From Rhodobiaceae bacterium (GTDB lineage: Bacteria > Pseudomonadota > Alphaproteobacteria > Rhizobiales > JAKPQE01): 64,000 nt of DNA. Shown piece after piece: positions 10,313 through 24,231 of this stretch. The stretch spans positions 1 through 64,000 of the forward strand of contig JANQEG010000087.1 of assembly GCA_028278505.1 (NCBI GenBank). The letters run 5' to 3'. Made by a program: the position numbers and the translations under genes. Every line of letters begins with the position of its first letter. Position 1 is the stretch's first letter. The notes under the pieces are model-generated. The model was not told the origin of the DNA, ran no database searches, and saw nothing but the letters and a program-made list of their open reading frames with translations.

Positions 10313-10471
10313 TTCCGCTTTTTAACCTATTGAATTCGTTAGATATTTCTAGGAGCGGCAGATTATCGCATGCGGAAGAAAATTGCGCCGCCATCGCGGC
10401 GTCCGCCGGGGCGGCGGCGGTTCGGGGCGCCGGCTGTGCCGTAGCGATTGTCGTGATCGTTGTCCGGCCGG

Positions 10472-11698
10472 CTACGCGGCCGAACGGTCGACCTCGAAGA
10501 TCTCCTGCAGTCCGGGAATGCCCTTCAGCGGATAGGCGCCGAGATAGCGCGTGGGGATGTCGTTGAGCCGGGCGGCCAGGGGCTTGGACAAGAGCATCGG
10601 CCGGTTCAGCGTGCCGCAGAGATCGGCGATGCGGCTGGCCATGTTGACGTCGCGGCCGATCATGGTGAAATCGAGGCGCGTGCCCGAACCGACATTGCCG
10701 TAGGCGACGCGGCCGAAATGGAGCGCGGTGCCGACCGAGAAGTGCTGCGCGTCGGCGTCTTCATTGGCGATCCGGACATTGTGGGCGATCTCGTTGGCGG
10801 CGGCGAGCGCGGCGCGGCAGGCGGTGCCGGTGGCGCCTTCCTTGGCGCGGATCATGGCGAGCACGCCGTCGCCGATGAACTTCACGACCTCGCCGCCGGC
10901 GGTCTCCACGGCGGAGACGACGCAGTCATAATAGCGGTTGAGCAGGTGCGTCACCTCCTCGTCGCTGCGGCCCAGCGAAAGCTCGGTGTAGCCGCGCATG
11001 TCGATGAACAGGATGGCGGCGCGGATGCGCTTGACCTCGCCGCGGCGCACCGCGCCCTCGAGGATCAGCTTTTGCGGTTCTTCGCCGACATAATAGCCGA
11101 GCACCTCGCGCTGCATGCGGTAGAGCGCCATGATCTCCAGGAGATTGCCGAAGGCCGGCAGGACGAGATTGAGGCAGGCGATGTCGGCGCGGCTGAAGCC
11201 GTCGGCGGCCCGGGTCGCCAGGGTGACGCCGTTGCTCATGCCGTTGCAGAAGAAGACCGGAATGCAGAAATAGTCGGTGTAACCGTCGTCCTTGAGTTCC
11301 TGCACGATGCCGAACAGCTCGGGATCGGCGGTCTGCGGATTGAACCGGACCCATTCGCGGGTTTCATAGGCCTGATAGAACGGGCTCCTCAGATAGCCTT
11401 CGGCCGGCTCCGAGGTGTAGGGAAACGGTATGCTGTGGGCCGGCTTGTCGTGTTCCCAGTAGCGGGCGACGGCGCCGAACTCGGAATGAAGGACGCGGAC
11501 GACGACGCTGACCCGCGCGACCGGCACGCCGGCGGCGACGAGGCGGGTGCAAAAGCCGTCGACAATGGCGTCCGGATTGTTCGAGAAGCGGGCGTTGCCG
11601 GTGGCCCAGGCGATCAGATCGAGGCAGGCCTTGCGCCGCGCCGGCGGCAGGTCGTCGAGATTCTTCATGAGGGACGGCGTGTCGATGGTGTCTTGCAT
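10472..11698 (-). CDS. Class III adenylate/guanylate cyclase domain protein
   Basis: AAILFIDMRGYTELSLG...VVKFIGDGVLAMI...ALHFGRVAYGNVGSGTRLDFTMIGRDVNMASRI. Confidence 0.9.
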   Translation of the reverse strand: MQDTIDTPSLMKNLDDLPPARRKACLDLIAWATGNARFSNNPDAIVDGFCTRLVAAGVPVARVSVVVRVLHSEFGAVARYWEHDKPAHSIPFPYTSEPAEGYLRSPFYQAYETREWVRFNPQTADPELFGIVQELKDDGYTDYFCIPVFFCNGMSNGVTLATRAADGFSRADIACLNLVLPAFGNLLEIMALYRMQREVLGYYVGEEPQKLILEGAVRRGEVKRIRAAILFIDMRGYTELSLGRSDEEVTHLLNRYYDCVVSAVETAGGEVVKFIGDGVLAMIRAKEGATGTACRAALAAANEIAHNVRIANEDADAQHFSVGTALHFGRVAYGNVGSGTRLDFTMIGRDVNMASRIADLCGTLNRPMLLSKPLAARLNDIPTRYLGAYPLKGIPGLQEIFEVDRSAA

Positions 11699-11840
11699 GG
11701 CGGGTCAATTGATCCTGATATCCGGCTTCGCCCAGGTCACCGATCGCGGCGGCAGCCGCGCGACCGCTGCCGATTGCCGACAATGTAGGACAAAACTTGC
11801 CCTTTGAAAGTCTTGCCGACAATGCAATCGGCCAATCCGG

Positions 11841-12740
11841 CTATTCGGCCAGGAATTCGGCAATCGCGTCGCCGGCATCCTCGGCGTAGAAGTCGAGGAA
11901 GAAGTGATCGGCGTCCTCGATGACGGCGAGGCGTATGCGCGCGCCGTCGGCGATCGGCTCGACCGCTTCAACGAGGTTTTTGACGACCGTGTCGGCGGAA
12001 CCGGCGATCACCAGCACCGGCACCTTGATCGCTTGAAGCAGGTTCGGTGTGTGAAAGCGCGGATCGGGCGTGTAGGCCGAGACGATCGCCGCGGCGCTCG
12101 CCGAGGTGTCGCGGCAATAGTAAAGGCCGATATTGTCGATCAGCTCGTCGCCCTTGCCGGCAGCGACCATGGCGTTGGCGCGGGCCAGCAGGTCGGCGAG
12201 CGGCAGGCCATGGGTCTGTTCGTAACCGGCCGCGGCCCGTGCCTCTTCCCATGTGGCCGGCGCCAGCAGCACGACCTTGTCGATCGCCGGATCGGGCCGT
12301 TCGGCGGCGAACCAGGCGGTGTGGTTGCCACCGCGGGAATGGCCCATCAGCGCGACCTTGCTCGCGCCCTGTTGCTTCAGCCAGGCGAGCCAGGCGCCGA
12401 TCTCGTCGAGCGCGTCGGTGTGCCGGTGCGTGTGGGGCCGGGCGCAGTCATACATGCCCGTCCGGTTGTCGACACCGTAGCTGAGCGAGATCGCCAGCGA
12501 GGAGAGGCCGCGCTCGGCGAGCACGGTCTGCATGGTCCGGATGATCTCCATGCCGTTATGGGCGAGCGTCCCGTGGGTGATGAGCACCGCGCCGTCGGCG
12601 AGCGACTTGCCGTCTGCGGTGACGACATGGCCGTTCAGTTTGAGGTCGTTGTGCGTAATCGAGACGTCTTCGGCTGCGGCCGGGGTGGCCGAAACGAGGA
12701 GGAGGATGGCGAGGCGGACGAGAAAGTTAGGCAGGCGCAT
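11841..12740 (-). CDS. Exported alpha/beta hydrolase
   Basis: Signal peptide; nucleophile elbow GHSRGG; C-terminal DADHFF. Confidence 0.8.
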   Translation of the reverse strand: MRLPNFLVRLAILLLVSATPAAAEDVSITHNDLKLNGHVVTADGKSLADGAVLITHGTLAHNGMEIIRTMQTVLAERGLSSLAISLSYGVDNRTGMYDCARPHTHRHTDALDEIGAWLAWLKQQGASKVALMGHSRGGNHTAWFAAERPDPAIDKVVLLAPATWEEARAAAGYEQTHGLPLADLLARANAMVAAGKGDELIDNIGLYYCRDTSASAAAIVSAYTPDPRFHTPNLLQAIKVPVLVIAGSADTVVKNLVEAVEPIADGARIRLAVIEDADHFFLDFYAEDAGDAIAEFLAE

Positions 12741-12818
12741 GGGCGTTCGGTCCCGGTTTTTTAGTTGTTTCGGGAAGCCTATCGCGCGCCGGTCGGGGCG
12801 GCAATGAAGGGGGAAAGC

Positions 12819-14546
<1,728 letters not shown>

Positions 14547-14588
14547 TCAAGTGAATTGATTCGGTTTCATCATACCGAGGATAGGCAA

Positions 14589-14699
14589 ATGGCCAAAGCA
14601 AGCGGTGGCGGGAGGAATTTCCGCAGTGCAAAGACCGGCCAGTTCGTGACCGATAGGTACGCAAAAACCCATCCGTCGACGACGATCAAGGATAGCTGA
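14589..14699 (+). CDS. 36-aa conserved-looking small protein
   Basis: AGGA upstream; MAKASGGGRNFRSAKTGQFVTDRYAKTHPSTTIKDS; divergent from the methyltransferase gene; embedded in longer ORF 13983..14699. Confidence 0.6.
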   Translation: MAKASGGGRNFRSAKTGQFVTDRYAKTHPSTTIKDS

Positions 14700-14837
14700 T
14701 CGCCGCGCGAATTGTGGAACTTGAGGAGCGGGTTCAGGTTAGCCCGCCTGCCGAAAGAAGAAGTGGAGCTTTTTGTCATTGCGAGCCGGCCGAGAGGCCG
14801 AGGCGGCGATCCCGGCTGAGTATGCCGCTGGTTTACC

Positions 14838-15040
14838 CTCCCCCTTGCGGGGAGGGTGGACGGCGCGTGAGCGCCGGCCGGGTGGGGGTTTTGAGTGGTG
14901 CCTTCGCCATCCACCGGCGTTGTTGTGTTTTCAATTGACCCCCCTCCCTAACCCTCCCCCGCAAGGGGGGAGGGAACAGTCTTTCGCCAGCGGCGCAAAG
15001 CCCTCTCCCCGCCGGGGAGAGGGTTGGGTGGAGGGGGGGG
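14838..15040. repeat. CCCTCCCC-type mosaic palindromic repeat cluster
   Basis: CCCTCCCCCTTGCGGGGAGGG...CCCTCCCCCGCAAGGGGGGAGGG...CCCTCTCCCCGCCGGGGAGAGGG; shares blocks with 22.5-22.95 kb. Confidence 0.75.
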
Positions 15041-15091
15041 AAAGTAAATTAATTCAGAACCTTAGAATGTCACAGACGCCCGAGCCGGACC

Positions 15092-17119
<2,028 letters not shown>

Positions 17120-17339
17120 GCGATTGCTCCACTTTGCCGATACGGCACCGATACGGCGCCAGAGCGCCGACCGCGACCGGATCACGACATCATGGGCGCC
17201 CGCCGGCGAATCCTTAATCGCCGCGCGTCGCCCGTTTTCTCAAGAAATAGCCGCAACCCGTTAAACCGCGATTAACCTTGTGCCGGCCGTTCTGCTCCCC
17301 TTCGCCGGGGCGTACCGCAAACGCGCCCGGCCTGTCTAA

Positions 17340-19247
17340 TCAAAAAGTCCGTGCCGGACGCCCCGACCTTTCGCCAAATCCCTCAACGAGTGCTTCGGTG
17401 CCTTCGGTCTTGGCCAGTTCGCTGCGAATATCCAGGAGATTGGCCCAATTTTCGTCACTCGGATCGTTGGCGTAGGAAAGCTCGGCCGCCCTGAGTTCCT
17501 TATGTAATACTCGCGTGCGGTTGTGCAAGGCGAGAGACTGGCGCCAGGCCTGCTCGGCATCGGCATCGTCGGCCTCGGCGGTGGCGTGCCAGTCGCGGCA
17601 GGCGGCGATGCGGCCGTCGATCCGTCCCAGAAGCTCCTCGAAGCCCTGGCCGACGATGGCGGCGCGGAATGCGGCCGCGTCGATGTCGTGGCGGTCGGCG
17701 GCGATCTCGACGATCGCCGCGCGCAACCGGTCGAGCTCGCGGCTGCCGAATTCGAGTTCGGCAATCTCCTCGATGTGGTGGGCGATGAGCCGCGGATGGT
17801 TGATGATGGCGCCGAGCAGCACCGCCTCGCGGGCGGAAATGGCGACATGGAAATTGCGCGACACCGCCGGGCTGTTGAGCAGGCTGGTGCTGGCGGCGAT
17901 CGGCACGGCTGCGAAACGGCGCCGGTTGCGGCCGCGGCCGCGCCGGAATTCGCCCGGCCGGTCGGAGCCGAAGGTTGCCTGCAGCCGCTCGCGGATCGCC
18001 TGGGCGTAATGGCGGCGGACCGCGTCGTCGCGGATCTGGCGGACGATGTCGTTGAGCCGGGCCTCGAGTGCTGCCCGCCGCTCCGGCGTGTCAAAAATGC
18101 CGGCCTCGGCCTCGCGGCGCCACAGCATGTCGGCGAGCGGGCGGGCATGCTCAAGAATGTCCTCGATCGCCGGGCGGCCGCCGGCGCGGACGACGTCGTC
18201 GGGATCCTGGCCTTCGGGCAGCATGGCGAAGCGCAGGCTCTTGCCGGGTGCGAGCATCGGCAGCGCGGTGTCGACGGCGCGGGCCGCGGCGCGCATTCCG
18301 GCCGCATCGCCGTCGAAGCAGAGCACCGGTTCGTCGCTCATGCGCCACAGCAGCGTCATCTGATCGCCGGTCAGTGCCGTGCCGAGCGGCGCCACCGCCG
18401 CCTCATAGCCGGCCGCGACCATGGCGATCACGTCGATATAGCCCTCGACCGCGACCACCGTCTGTCCGTTGAAAGCAGCGCTGCGGGCGCCGGCGCCGTT
18501 GTAGAGCACGAAGCTCTTGTGAAACAGCGGCGTTTCCGGCGAGTTCAGGTATTTCGCCGGGATATCGGCCGACATCGCCCGGCCGCCGAAGGCGATCACC
18601 CGGCCCTTCAGATCGGTGATCGGGAAGATCACCCGGTCGCGGAACCGGTCGAAGGGAACCGGGATGTCGTCGCCGTGGACGACGAGGCCGGTCTCGATCA
18701 ACTGCTCGCGGGAAACGCCCTTGCCGGCGAGAAAGGTTTTCAGCGCCGAGCGGTCATTGGGCGCATAGCCGAGGCGGAAGCGGGCCTGCAGGTCGGGGCC
18801 GATGCCGCGTCCGGCGAGATAGCCGCGGGCGGCGGCACCGTCGCGTTCCTGCAGCCTGGCCTCGAAAAAGCCGGTGGCAAGTTCCATTACATCGAAGAGG
18901 CTGGCGCGCTTTTCCTCGCGCTCGGCGGCCTTCGGGTCGGGCGCCGGCAGCGGCACGCCGGCCTCGCCGGCCAGACGCTCCACAACTTCGGGGAAGCTGA
19001 GGCCCTCGGTCTCGGTGACGAATTTGAACATGTCGCCGGAGGCGCCGCAGCCGAAGCACTTGTATCTGCCGCGGCGGTCGTCGACGTGAAAGGACGGGGT
19101 CTTTTCCGAATGGAACGGGCAGCACGCCCAATAGTCGCCCTTGGCCGGCTGCGATTTGCGCCGGTCCCAGGTGACGCGGCGGCCGGCAACGTCCGAGATC
19201 GGCAGCCGGGCGCGGATTTCATCGAGGAGGGCGGGGGAGAATCGCAT
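17340..19247 (-). CDS. dnaG: DNA primase
   Basis: MRFSPALLDEIRARLPISDVAGRRVTWDRRKSQPAKGDYWACCPFHSEKTPSFHV...; Zn-finger and TOPRIM (VAVEGYIDVIAM). Confidence 0.97.
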   Translation of the reverse strand: MRFSPALLDEIRARLPISDVAGRRVTWDRRKSQPAKGDYWACCPFHSEKTPSFHVDDRRGRYKCFGCGASGDMFKFVTETEGLSFPEVVERLAGEAGVPLPAPDPKAAEREEKRASLFDVMELATGFFEARLQERDGAAARGYLAGRGIGPDLQARFRLGYAPNDRSALKTFLAGKGVSREQLIETGLVVHGDDIPVPFDRFRDRVIFPITDLKGRVIAFGGRAMSADIPAKYLNSPETPLFHKSFVLYNGAGARSAAFNGQTVVAVEGYIDVIAMVAAGYEAAVAPLGTALTGDQMTLLWRMSDEPVLCFDGDAAGMRAAARAVDTALPMLAPGKSLRFAMLPEGQDPDDVVRAGGRPAIEDILEHARPLADMLWRREAEAGIFDTPERRAALEARLNDIVRQIRDDAVRRHYAQAIRERLQATFGSDRPGEFRRGRGRNRRRFAAVPIAASTSLLNSPAVSRNFHVAISAREAVLLGAIINHPRLIAHHIEEIAELEFGSRELDRLRAAIVEIAADRHDIDAAAFRAAIVGQGFEELLGRIDGRIAACRDWHATAEADDADAEQAWRQSLALHNRTRVLHKELRAAELSYANDPSDENWANLLDIRSELAKTEGTEALVEGFGERSGRPARTF

Positions 19248-19539
19248 GTCCCCAAGGTAGAGCCGATACGGGACCGTTTCCAGCGGCGGCGACCGCGACC
19301 GGCCGTTGTCACCGTAATCCACCGATGCTGCGGGAGCGTATCGGATTCGGGCGGGCCTTTAGCCTGCACGCCGACCATGGCCGAACTGAAGGCGATGGGT
19401 GTCAACTATATCGCCCCGCCGATGTGGATGCTGGTCGCCGTCGAGGGCGGCAAGATCGTGCCGTTCGCCTATACACAGCATGGTAGGGGGCGTTGGCGCG
19501 AGCGTAACGCAGCAATGTCGCGGCAGTCCCTTCTCCCAC

Positions 19540-19629
19540 GTCATCACCGGGCTTGTCCCGGTGATCCACAGGGCCTAACAGCCTGAAAACAAAGTTATTT
19601 TGGATTGCCGGGACAAGCCCGGCAATGAC
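19540..19629. repeat. Inverted pair of GTCAT-type palindromes
   Basis: GTCATCACCGGGCTTGTCCCGGTGATCCA ... TGGATTGCCGGGACAAGCCCGGCAATGAC. Confidence 0.85.
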
Positions 19630-19660
19630 GCCTTAAGTGGGGCGGCATCTTTCGCGCAAA

Positions 19661-19813
19661 CGCCCACACCACCCACCGCTCCCGCGAAAGCGGGAGCCTA
19701 ATGCCCCGCTCGACAGGGGATGTCGGGCGCGATCCGGGCAATCTCTCGAAGTTATTATTTGGACCAGGAATTTGTCGCTCGCGCCAATGGTTCGCCGCTT
19801 TCGCGGGGAAGGT
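19661..19813. repeat. Tetraloop (TTTC/GAAA) palindromic pair, divergent orientation
   Basis: GCTCCCGC-GAAA-GCGGGAGC at 19678-19697 and TTCGCCGC-TTTC-GCGGGGAA at 19791-19810 with conserved flanks. Confidence 0.75.
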
Positions 19814-20054
19814 GCGGATGGGGAGGCAAAGGGGCAATCCGGCACGTTCGCGGCGGGCAACGGATAACAAGGACAAGCCCGTGGCCGCCCGTATGCACGG
19901 CGCCGGCGCTCCCGTTTCGATAAACCGATTTTGATCGTCCCGACGCGCGAGAGACTATTGTCCGCACCGGTCCGGGCTATAATTCTCACTCAAAGCCACC
20001 CGCGTGCTGCGGCCGTCCGGCTTGCCGCGCGGGGGATTTCGGAGACGGGAGTCG

Positions 20055-20360
20055 ATGATGCGGATGTTATTCCTGACCCTGGCGCTGGTTCTGGCGTTGC
20101 CGCAGATCGCTTCGGCGCGGCCGAACACGACGCAGATGAGCTGTGCCGAGGCGCAATCGCTGGTGCAACGCAACGGCGCCATCGTCATGTCGACCGGGCG
20201 CCATACCTTTGACCGCTTCGTCGCCGACCGGCGCTATTGCCAGTTCAACGAGGTGCTGGAACGGCAGTTCGTGCCCACCGCCGACAAGCGGCACTGCTTC
20301 GTCGGCTATCGCTGCGTTGCGCCCTACAATGACGATTGCCGGTTCGGGCGGTTTTGCTGA
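20055..20360 (+). CDS. Small secreted cysteine-containing hypothetical protein
   Basis: MMRMLFLTLALVLALPQIASA signal peptide; six Cys in RPNTTQMSCAEAQSLVQRNGAIVMSTGRHTFDRFV... Confidence 0.7.
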   Translation: MMRMLFLTLALVLALPQIASARPNTTQMSCAEAQSLVQRNGAIVMSTGRHTFDRFVADRRYCQFNEVLERQFVPTADKRHCFVGYRCVAPYNDDCRFGRFC

Positions 20361-20450
20361 CCGGTCGGGCGCACGCCCGGCGCGGCGGCTAAACTGAACT
20401 ATCCAGACTACATAAATCGCTCCGCCCGGCGTGGGGCGCAAATCGCGAAC

Positions 20451-20544
20451 GTCATTGCGACCCCGGCGAAAGCCGGGGGAAGCAATCCAGGGCGTCATGC
20501 TAAGGACTGGATTGCTGCGCCGGCTGACGCCGGCTCGCGATGAC
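20451..20544. repeat. Inverted pair of GTCAT-type palindromes
   Basis: GTCATTGCGACCCCGGCGAAAGCCGGGGGAAGCAATCCA ... TGGATTGCTGCGCCGGCTGACGCCGGCTCGCGATGAC. Confidence 0.8.
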
Positions 20545-20616
20545 GGTGGAGACGAACGCCAATCTTCGGGTTGGTGGGTCGGTTTTGGTCGCCTTTGGTA
20601 TAGTCCGCCACGGCTT

Positions 20617-21066
20617 CTATTTCAGCAATTCCTTGATCACCGCGCTCGCCTTGGCGAAATCCATCTGGCCGGGATAACGCTCCTTGAGCGCGGCCATGCA
20701 GCGGCCCATGTCGCGCATGCCGTGGGCATTAAGCTCCTCGACGATGCCGGCGCAGATTTCGCGGATGGCATCGTCGTCGAGCTGGGCCGGCAGAAACGCC
20801 GAGATGATGTCGATTTCCTCTTTCTCTTCCGCCGCCAGTTCGAGCCGGCCGGCATCCTCGTAGATCTTGGCCGATTCCTCGCGCTGCTTGATCATCTTGG
20901 CCAGCACCTGGAGGATCTCCTCGTCGTCGATACGCTCCCGGCCGTTGCTCCGGGCGGCGATGTCGCGGTCCTTGATCGCCGCATTGATCAGGCGCAACGT
21001 CGACGTTCGCCGCTTGTCCTTCTGGCGCACCGCATCGTTCAGCTCGCGAGCAAGTGTTTCGCGCAT
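20617..21066 (-). CDS. yqeY: GatB/YqeY domain protein
   Basis: MRETLARELNDAVRQKDKRRTSTLRLINAAIKDRDIAAR...GQMDFAKASAVIKELLK. Confidence 0.93.
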   Translation of the reverse strand: MRETLARELNDAVRQKDKRRTSTLRLINAAIKDRDIAARSNGRERIDDEEILQVLAKMIKQREESAKIYEDAGRLELAAEEKEEIDIISAFLPAQLDDDAIREICAGIVEELNAHGMRDMGRCMAALKERYPGQMDFAKASAVIKELLK

Positions 21067-21246
21067 CTCGGAATTTCCCTGGTGGTTCGGAATGGCGCTT
21101 GAAAATAACCGGCCGCGGCCGCGATCGCAACACAAAGGCTTTTTGCAACCCGTTGTATTATATGGGCTTTCAAAAAAATTTCGATGGTTGACGGTCATGC
21201 GCCCTAAGTCTAGCTTGCCGCCGGCCGGGCCGGGCATGAGAAAGGG

Positions 21247-22470
21247 ATGGCGATGACCATGGAAACCGGGACGAGGGCAGACATCAATTGGGCGGCGCCG
21301 ACGGTGACCGCGGTTCTGGTGCTTGCCGACGGGACGGTCATTGAGGGACGCGGCTTCGGCGCCCGCGGAACGGCGGTCGGCGAAGTCTGTTTCAACACGG
21401 CGATGACGGGCTATCAGGAGATCTTCACCGATCCTTCCTATGCCGGCCAGATCATCACCTTCACCTTTCCCCATATCGGCAATGTCGGCACCAATGACGA
21501 GGACATCGAAAAGGTCGATCTGGAGACCGTGGCCGGCGCCCGAGGCTCCATCTTCAAGACCGACGTCACCGATCCGTCCAACTATCGCGCCGCCGGGCGG
21601 CTCGATGCCTGGCTGGCGGCGCGCGGGATCGTCGGTATTTGCGGCATCGATACGCGGGCGCTGACCGCACTCATCCGCGAAAAGGGCATGCCCAACGCGG
21701 TCATCGCGCACGATCCGGACGGCGAATTCGACCTCGAGGCGCTGAAGCGCGAAGCCGCCGCCTGGCCGGGCCTCGTCGGCATGGATTTGGTGCCGATGGT
21801 GACGACGGCCGATCGTTTCGAATGGCACGAGACGCCGTGGCAGTGGGACGAGGGGTTCGGGCGGCAGCAGGCGCCACGCTATCACGTCGTTGCCGTCGAT
21901 TACGGCGTCAAGCGCAATATCCTGAGGCTGCTTGCGGGCGCCGGCTGCCGGGTCACGGTGGTGCCGGCGACGACGCCGGCCGACGACATCCTGGCGCTGT
22001 CGCCGGACGGCATCTTCCTGTCCAACGGTCCGGGCGACCCGGCGGCCACCGGCGCATATGCGGTGCCGGAAATCCGCAAGCTGATGGATTCGGGACGGCC
22101 GCTGTTCGGCATCTGCCTCGGCCACCAGATGCTGGCGATCGCGCTCGGCGCGGCGACCGTCAAGATGGCGCAAGGGCATCACGGCGCCAACCATCCGGTC
22201 AAGGACCACACCACGGGCAAGGTCGAGATCACCTCGATGAATCATGGGTTTACAGTGGATTCGGCGACGCTGCCGGCCGGGGTCGAGGAAACCCATGTTT
22301 CGCTGTTCGACGGATCAAATTGCGGCCTCCGGCTCAAGGGCCGGCCGGTGTTTTCCGTGCAGTACCACCCGGAAGCCTCGCCCGGGCCCCAGGACAGCCA
22401 TTATCTGTTCACCCGGTTCGTCAATCTGATCCGCGCGCGGAAGGGCGAGGCGGCGGTGGCGGAGCGGTAG
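21247..22470 (+). CDS. carA: Carbamoyl-phosphate synthase small subunit
   Basis: [44 protein letters not shown] amidotransferase motif. Confidence 0.97.
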   Translation: MAMTMETGTRADINWAAPTVTAVLVLADGTVIEGRGFGARGTAVGEVCFNTAMTGYQEIFTDPSYAGQIITFTFPHIGNVGTNDEDIEKVDLETVAGARGSIFKTDVTDPSNYRAAGRLDAWLAARGIVGICGIDTRALTALIREKGMPNAVIAHDPDGEFDLEALKREAAAWPGLVGMDLVPMVTTADRFEWHETPWQWDEGFGRQQAPRYHVVAVDYGVKRNILRLLAGAGCRVTVVPATTPADDILALSPDGIFLSNGPGDPAATGAYAVPEIRKLMDSGRPLFGICLGHQMLAIALGAATVKMAQGHHGANHPVKDHTTGKVEITSMNHGFTVDSATLPAGVEETHVSLFDGSNCGLRLKGRPVFSVQYHPEASPGPQDSHYLFTRFVNLIRARKGEAAVAER

Positions 22471-22537
22471 CGGCACCGTCGGAGCATTTCTTATCCGGTT
22501 GATCGAGGGGCGCCTCGCAATTGTCGAGGTATTGGTG

Positions 22538-22955
22538 CAGCTTCTCCCCTCCCCCTTGCGGGGAGGGGTCGGGGGTGGGGGTCGAAAAAAAGAAAACAGC
22601 GACGCTTTCGGATCGCGCAGATGTTTGCCTATACCCCCACCCGGCCGGCGCTCACGCGCCGTCCACCCTCCCCGCAAGGGCAGGGCAATCGCATTTGGAC
22701 GGTTGGCTTCGGCGCAACGTCCTTCTTGCGATGGCCGTGGAAAACCGCCGGCTGCGCACGGCCTCCAAAGCCCTCTCCCCTCCGGGGAGAGGGTTGGGTG
22801 AGGGGGTAAAAGTTAACTTGATCACCCTCACCCGACTTCGCCCACCGGGTCGGCTTCGCATCACCGGGTCTCCGTTGCCCTCTCCCTCAAGGGAGAGGGT
22901 TAGATCCGAGGACTCCGCATATGTAATAGCCCTGCCCGCAAGGGGGAGGGTAAAA
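22538..22955 (-). repeat. Long CCCTCTCCC-type mosaic repeat, inverted copy of 30664-30935
   Basis: Reverse complement shares ...CCCTCTCCCCGGAGGGGAGAGGGCTTT(G/A)GAGGCCGTGCGCAGCCGGCGGTTTTCCACGGCCATCGCAAGA(A/G)GGACGTTGCGCCGAAGCC... with 30.7-30.9 kb. Confidence 0.85.
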
Positions 22956-22994
22956 TAGCGGCAAGCTCAACCCAGAGATACGGACCGCCGCCGC

Positions 22995-23888
22995 TCAAAG
23001 CTCAGCCGCGTTGAAGGTGTTGCAGGCGCGCAGATCGCCGGTCTCAAAGCCGCGGCGGAACCAGCGCGCGCGCTGCGCCGCGGTGCCGTGGTTGAAGGCA
23101 TCGGGAACCACATAGCCCTGGGTCCGGCGCTGGATGGTGTCGTCGCCGATCTGGTTGGCGGCGTTCAGGGCCTCCTCGATATCGCCGCTTTCCAGAAGAC
23201 CCCGCTCTTCGGTGAAATGGGCCCAGATGCCGGCGAAGCAATCGGCCTGCAATTCGACCCGGACCGACATCCGGTTCTCCTCGGCCTTGCTCATTTGGCG
23301 CCGCATCTGATTGAACTTCGGCAGCACGCCGATCAGGTTCTGGACGTGGTGGCCGACCTCGTGGGCGAGCACATAGGCCTGGGCGAAATCGCCCGGCGCC
23401 TTGAACCGGCGCTTCAACTCGTCGAAGAATTTGAGGTCGATATAGACCTTCTTGTCGCCCGGGCAGTAGAACGGGCCGGAGGCGGCGCTGGCAAAGCCGC
23501 AGGCCGAGCCGACCGAACCGGTGAACAGCACCAGCACCGGCTCTTCATAGCGGCGTTCCCGTTCTTCCATGACCTTTTTCCAGATGTCTTCGGTCTCGGC
23601 CAGAACCGTTGCGACGAACTGCTTCATTTCGTCATTGCGCGCCGGCGCAGTGGTCTGCCGGTTCGCCGGCCCGCCGGGCGCCAACGCGGTGTCGAATTCG
23701 CCGGTCAGCAGCGTCAGGGGGTTGATGCCCATGACCCAGAGCACGATGGCGGCAATGATGAGGAAACCGATGCCGCCGCCGCCGGCGCGGCGGACACGCC
23801 GGCCGCGGCCGAACCCTCCGGGCAGGCCGCCGCCGGTGCCGCGGCGGTCCTCGATATTGGTGCTCTGGCGACGACCCCTCCAGCGCAT
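22995..23888 (-). CDS. Neutral zinc metallopeptidase, YpfJ family
   Basis: MRWRGRRQSTNIEDRRG...; LAHEVGHHVQNL; QADCFAGIWAH. Confidence 0.92.
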   Translation of the reverse strand: MRWRGRRQSTNIEDRRGTGGGLPGGFGRGRRVRRAGGGGIGFLIIAAIVLWVMGINPLTLLTGEFDTALAPGGPANRQTTAPARNDEMKQFVATVLAETEDIWKKVMEERERRYEEPVLVLFTGSVGSACGFASAASGPFYCPGDKKVYIDLKFFDELKRRFKAPGDFAQAYVLAHEVGHHVQNLIGVLPKFNQMRRQMSKAEENRMSVRVELQADCFAGIWAHFTEERGLLESGDIEEALNAANQIGDDTIQRRTQGYVVPDAFNHGTAAQRARWFRRGFETGDLRACNTFNAAEL

Positions 23889-24105
23889 CGGCCGGTTCTC
23901 CCTGCTCGTGATATCATCCGTCCGGCGGCCAATGGTTGCCGCTCTCCGGGCCTGTATAGCCGAGCACGGAGGTGCTTTACAGGGTCAGCTAATGGCTGTG
24001 CGGGATTTCTCGGGTCGCGATCGGGGTGGCAGGTTCAAGGTCTCCGGACCGGGTCCGGTTCCAACGGCCTGTCATACGGCGCCGCGCGAACGCGGCGCGT
24101 CGGGG

Positions 24106-24231
24106 TCAACGGAAACGGCGGAAGAGCTTGCGCCAGAAGCGATTTACACCGCAGGTGAATTCCGCATGGCGCTGCAGATCGATCTGGCGGTTGCCGAAAA
24201 CGGCGCGTCCGATGATGAGGTCGTTAAGCAT
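24106..24231 (-). CDS. Putative 41-aa small protein (below ORF-track cutoff)
   Basis: AGGAGA upstream of ATG; MLNDLIIGRAVFGNRQIDLQRHAEFTCGVNRFWRKLFRRFR*; GCGCCGCG-CGAA-CGCGGCGC hairpin just downstream (24080-24099). Confidence 0.5.
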   Translation of the reverse strand: MLNDLIIGRAVFGNRQIDLQRHAEFTCGVNRFWRKLFRRFR

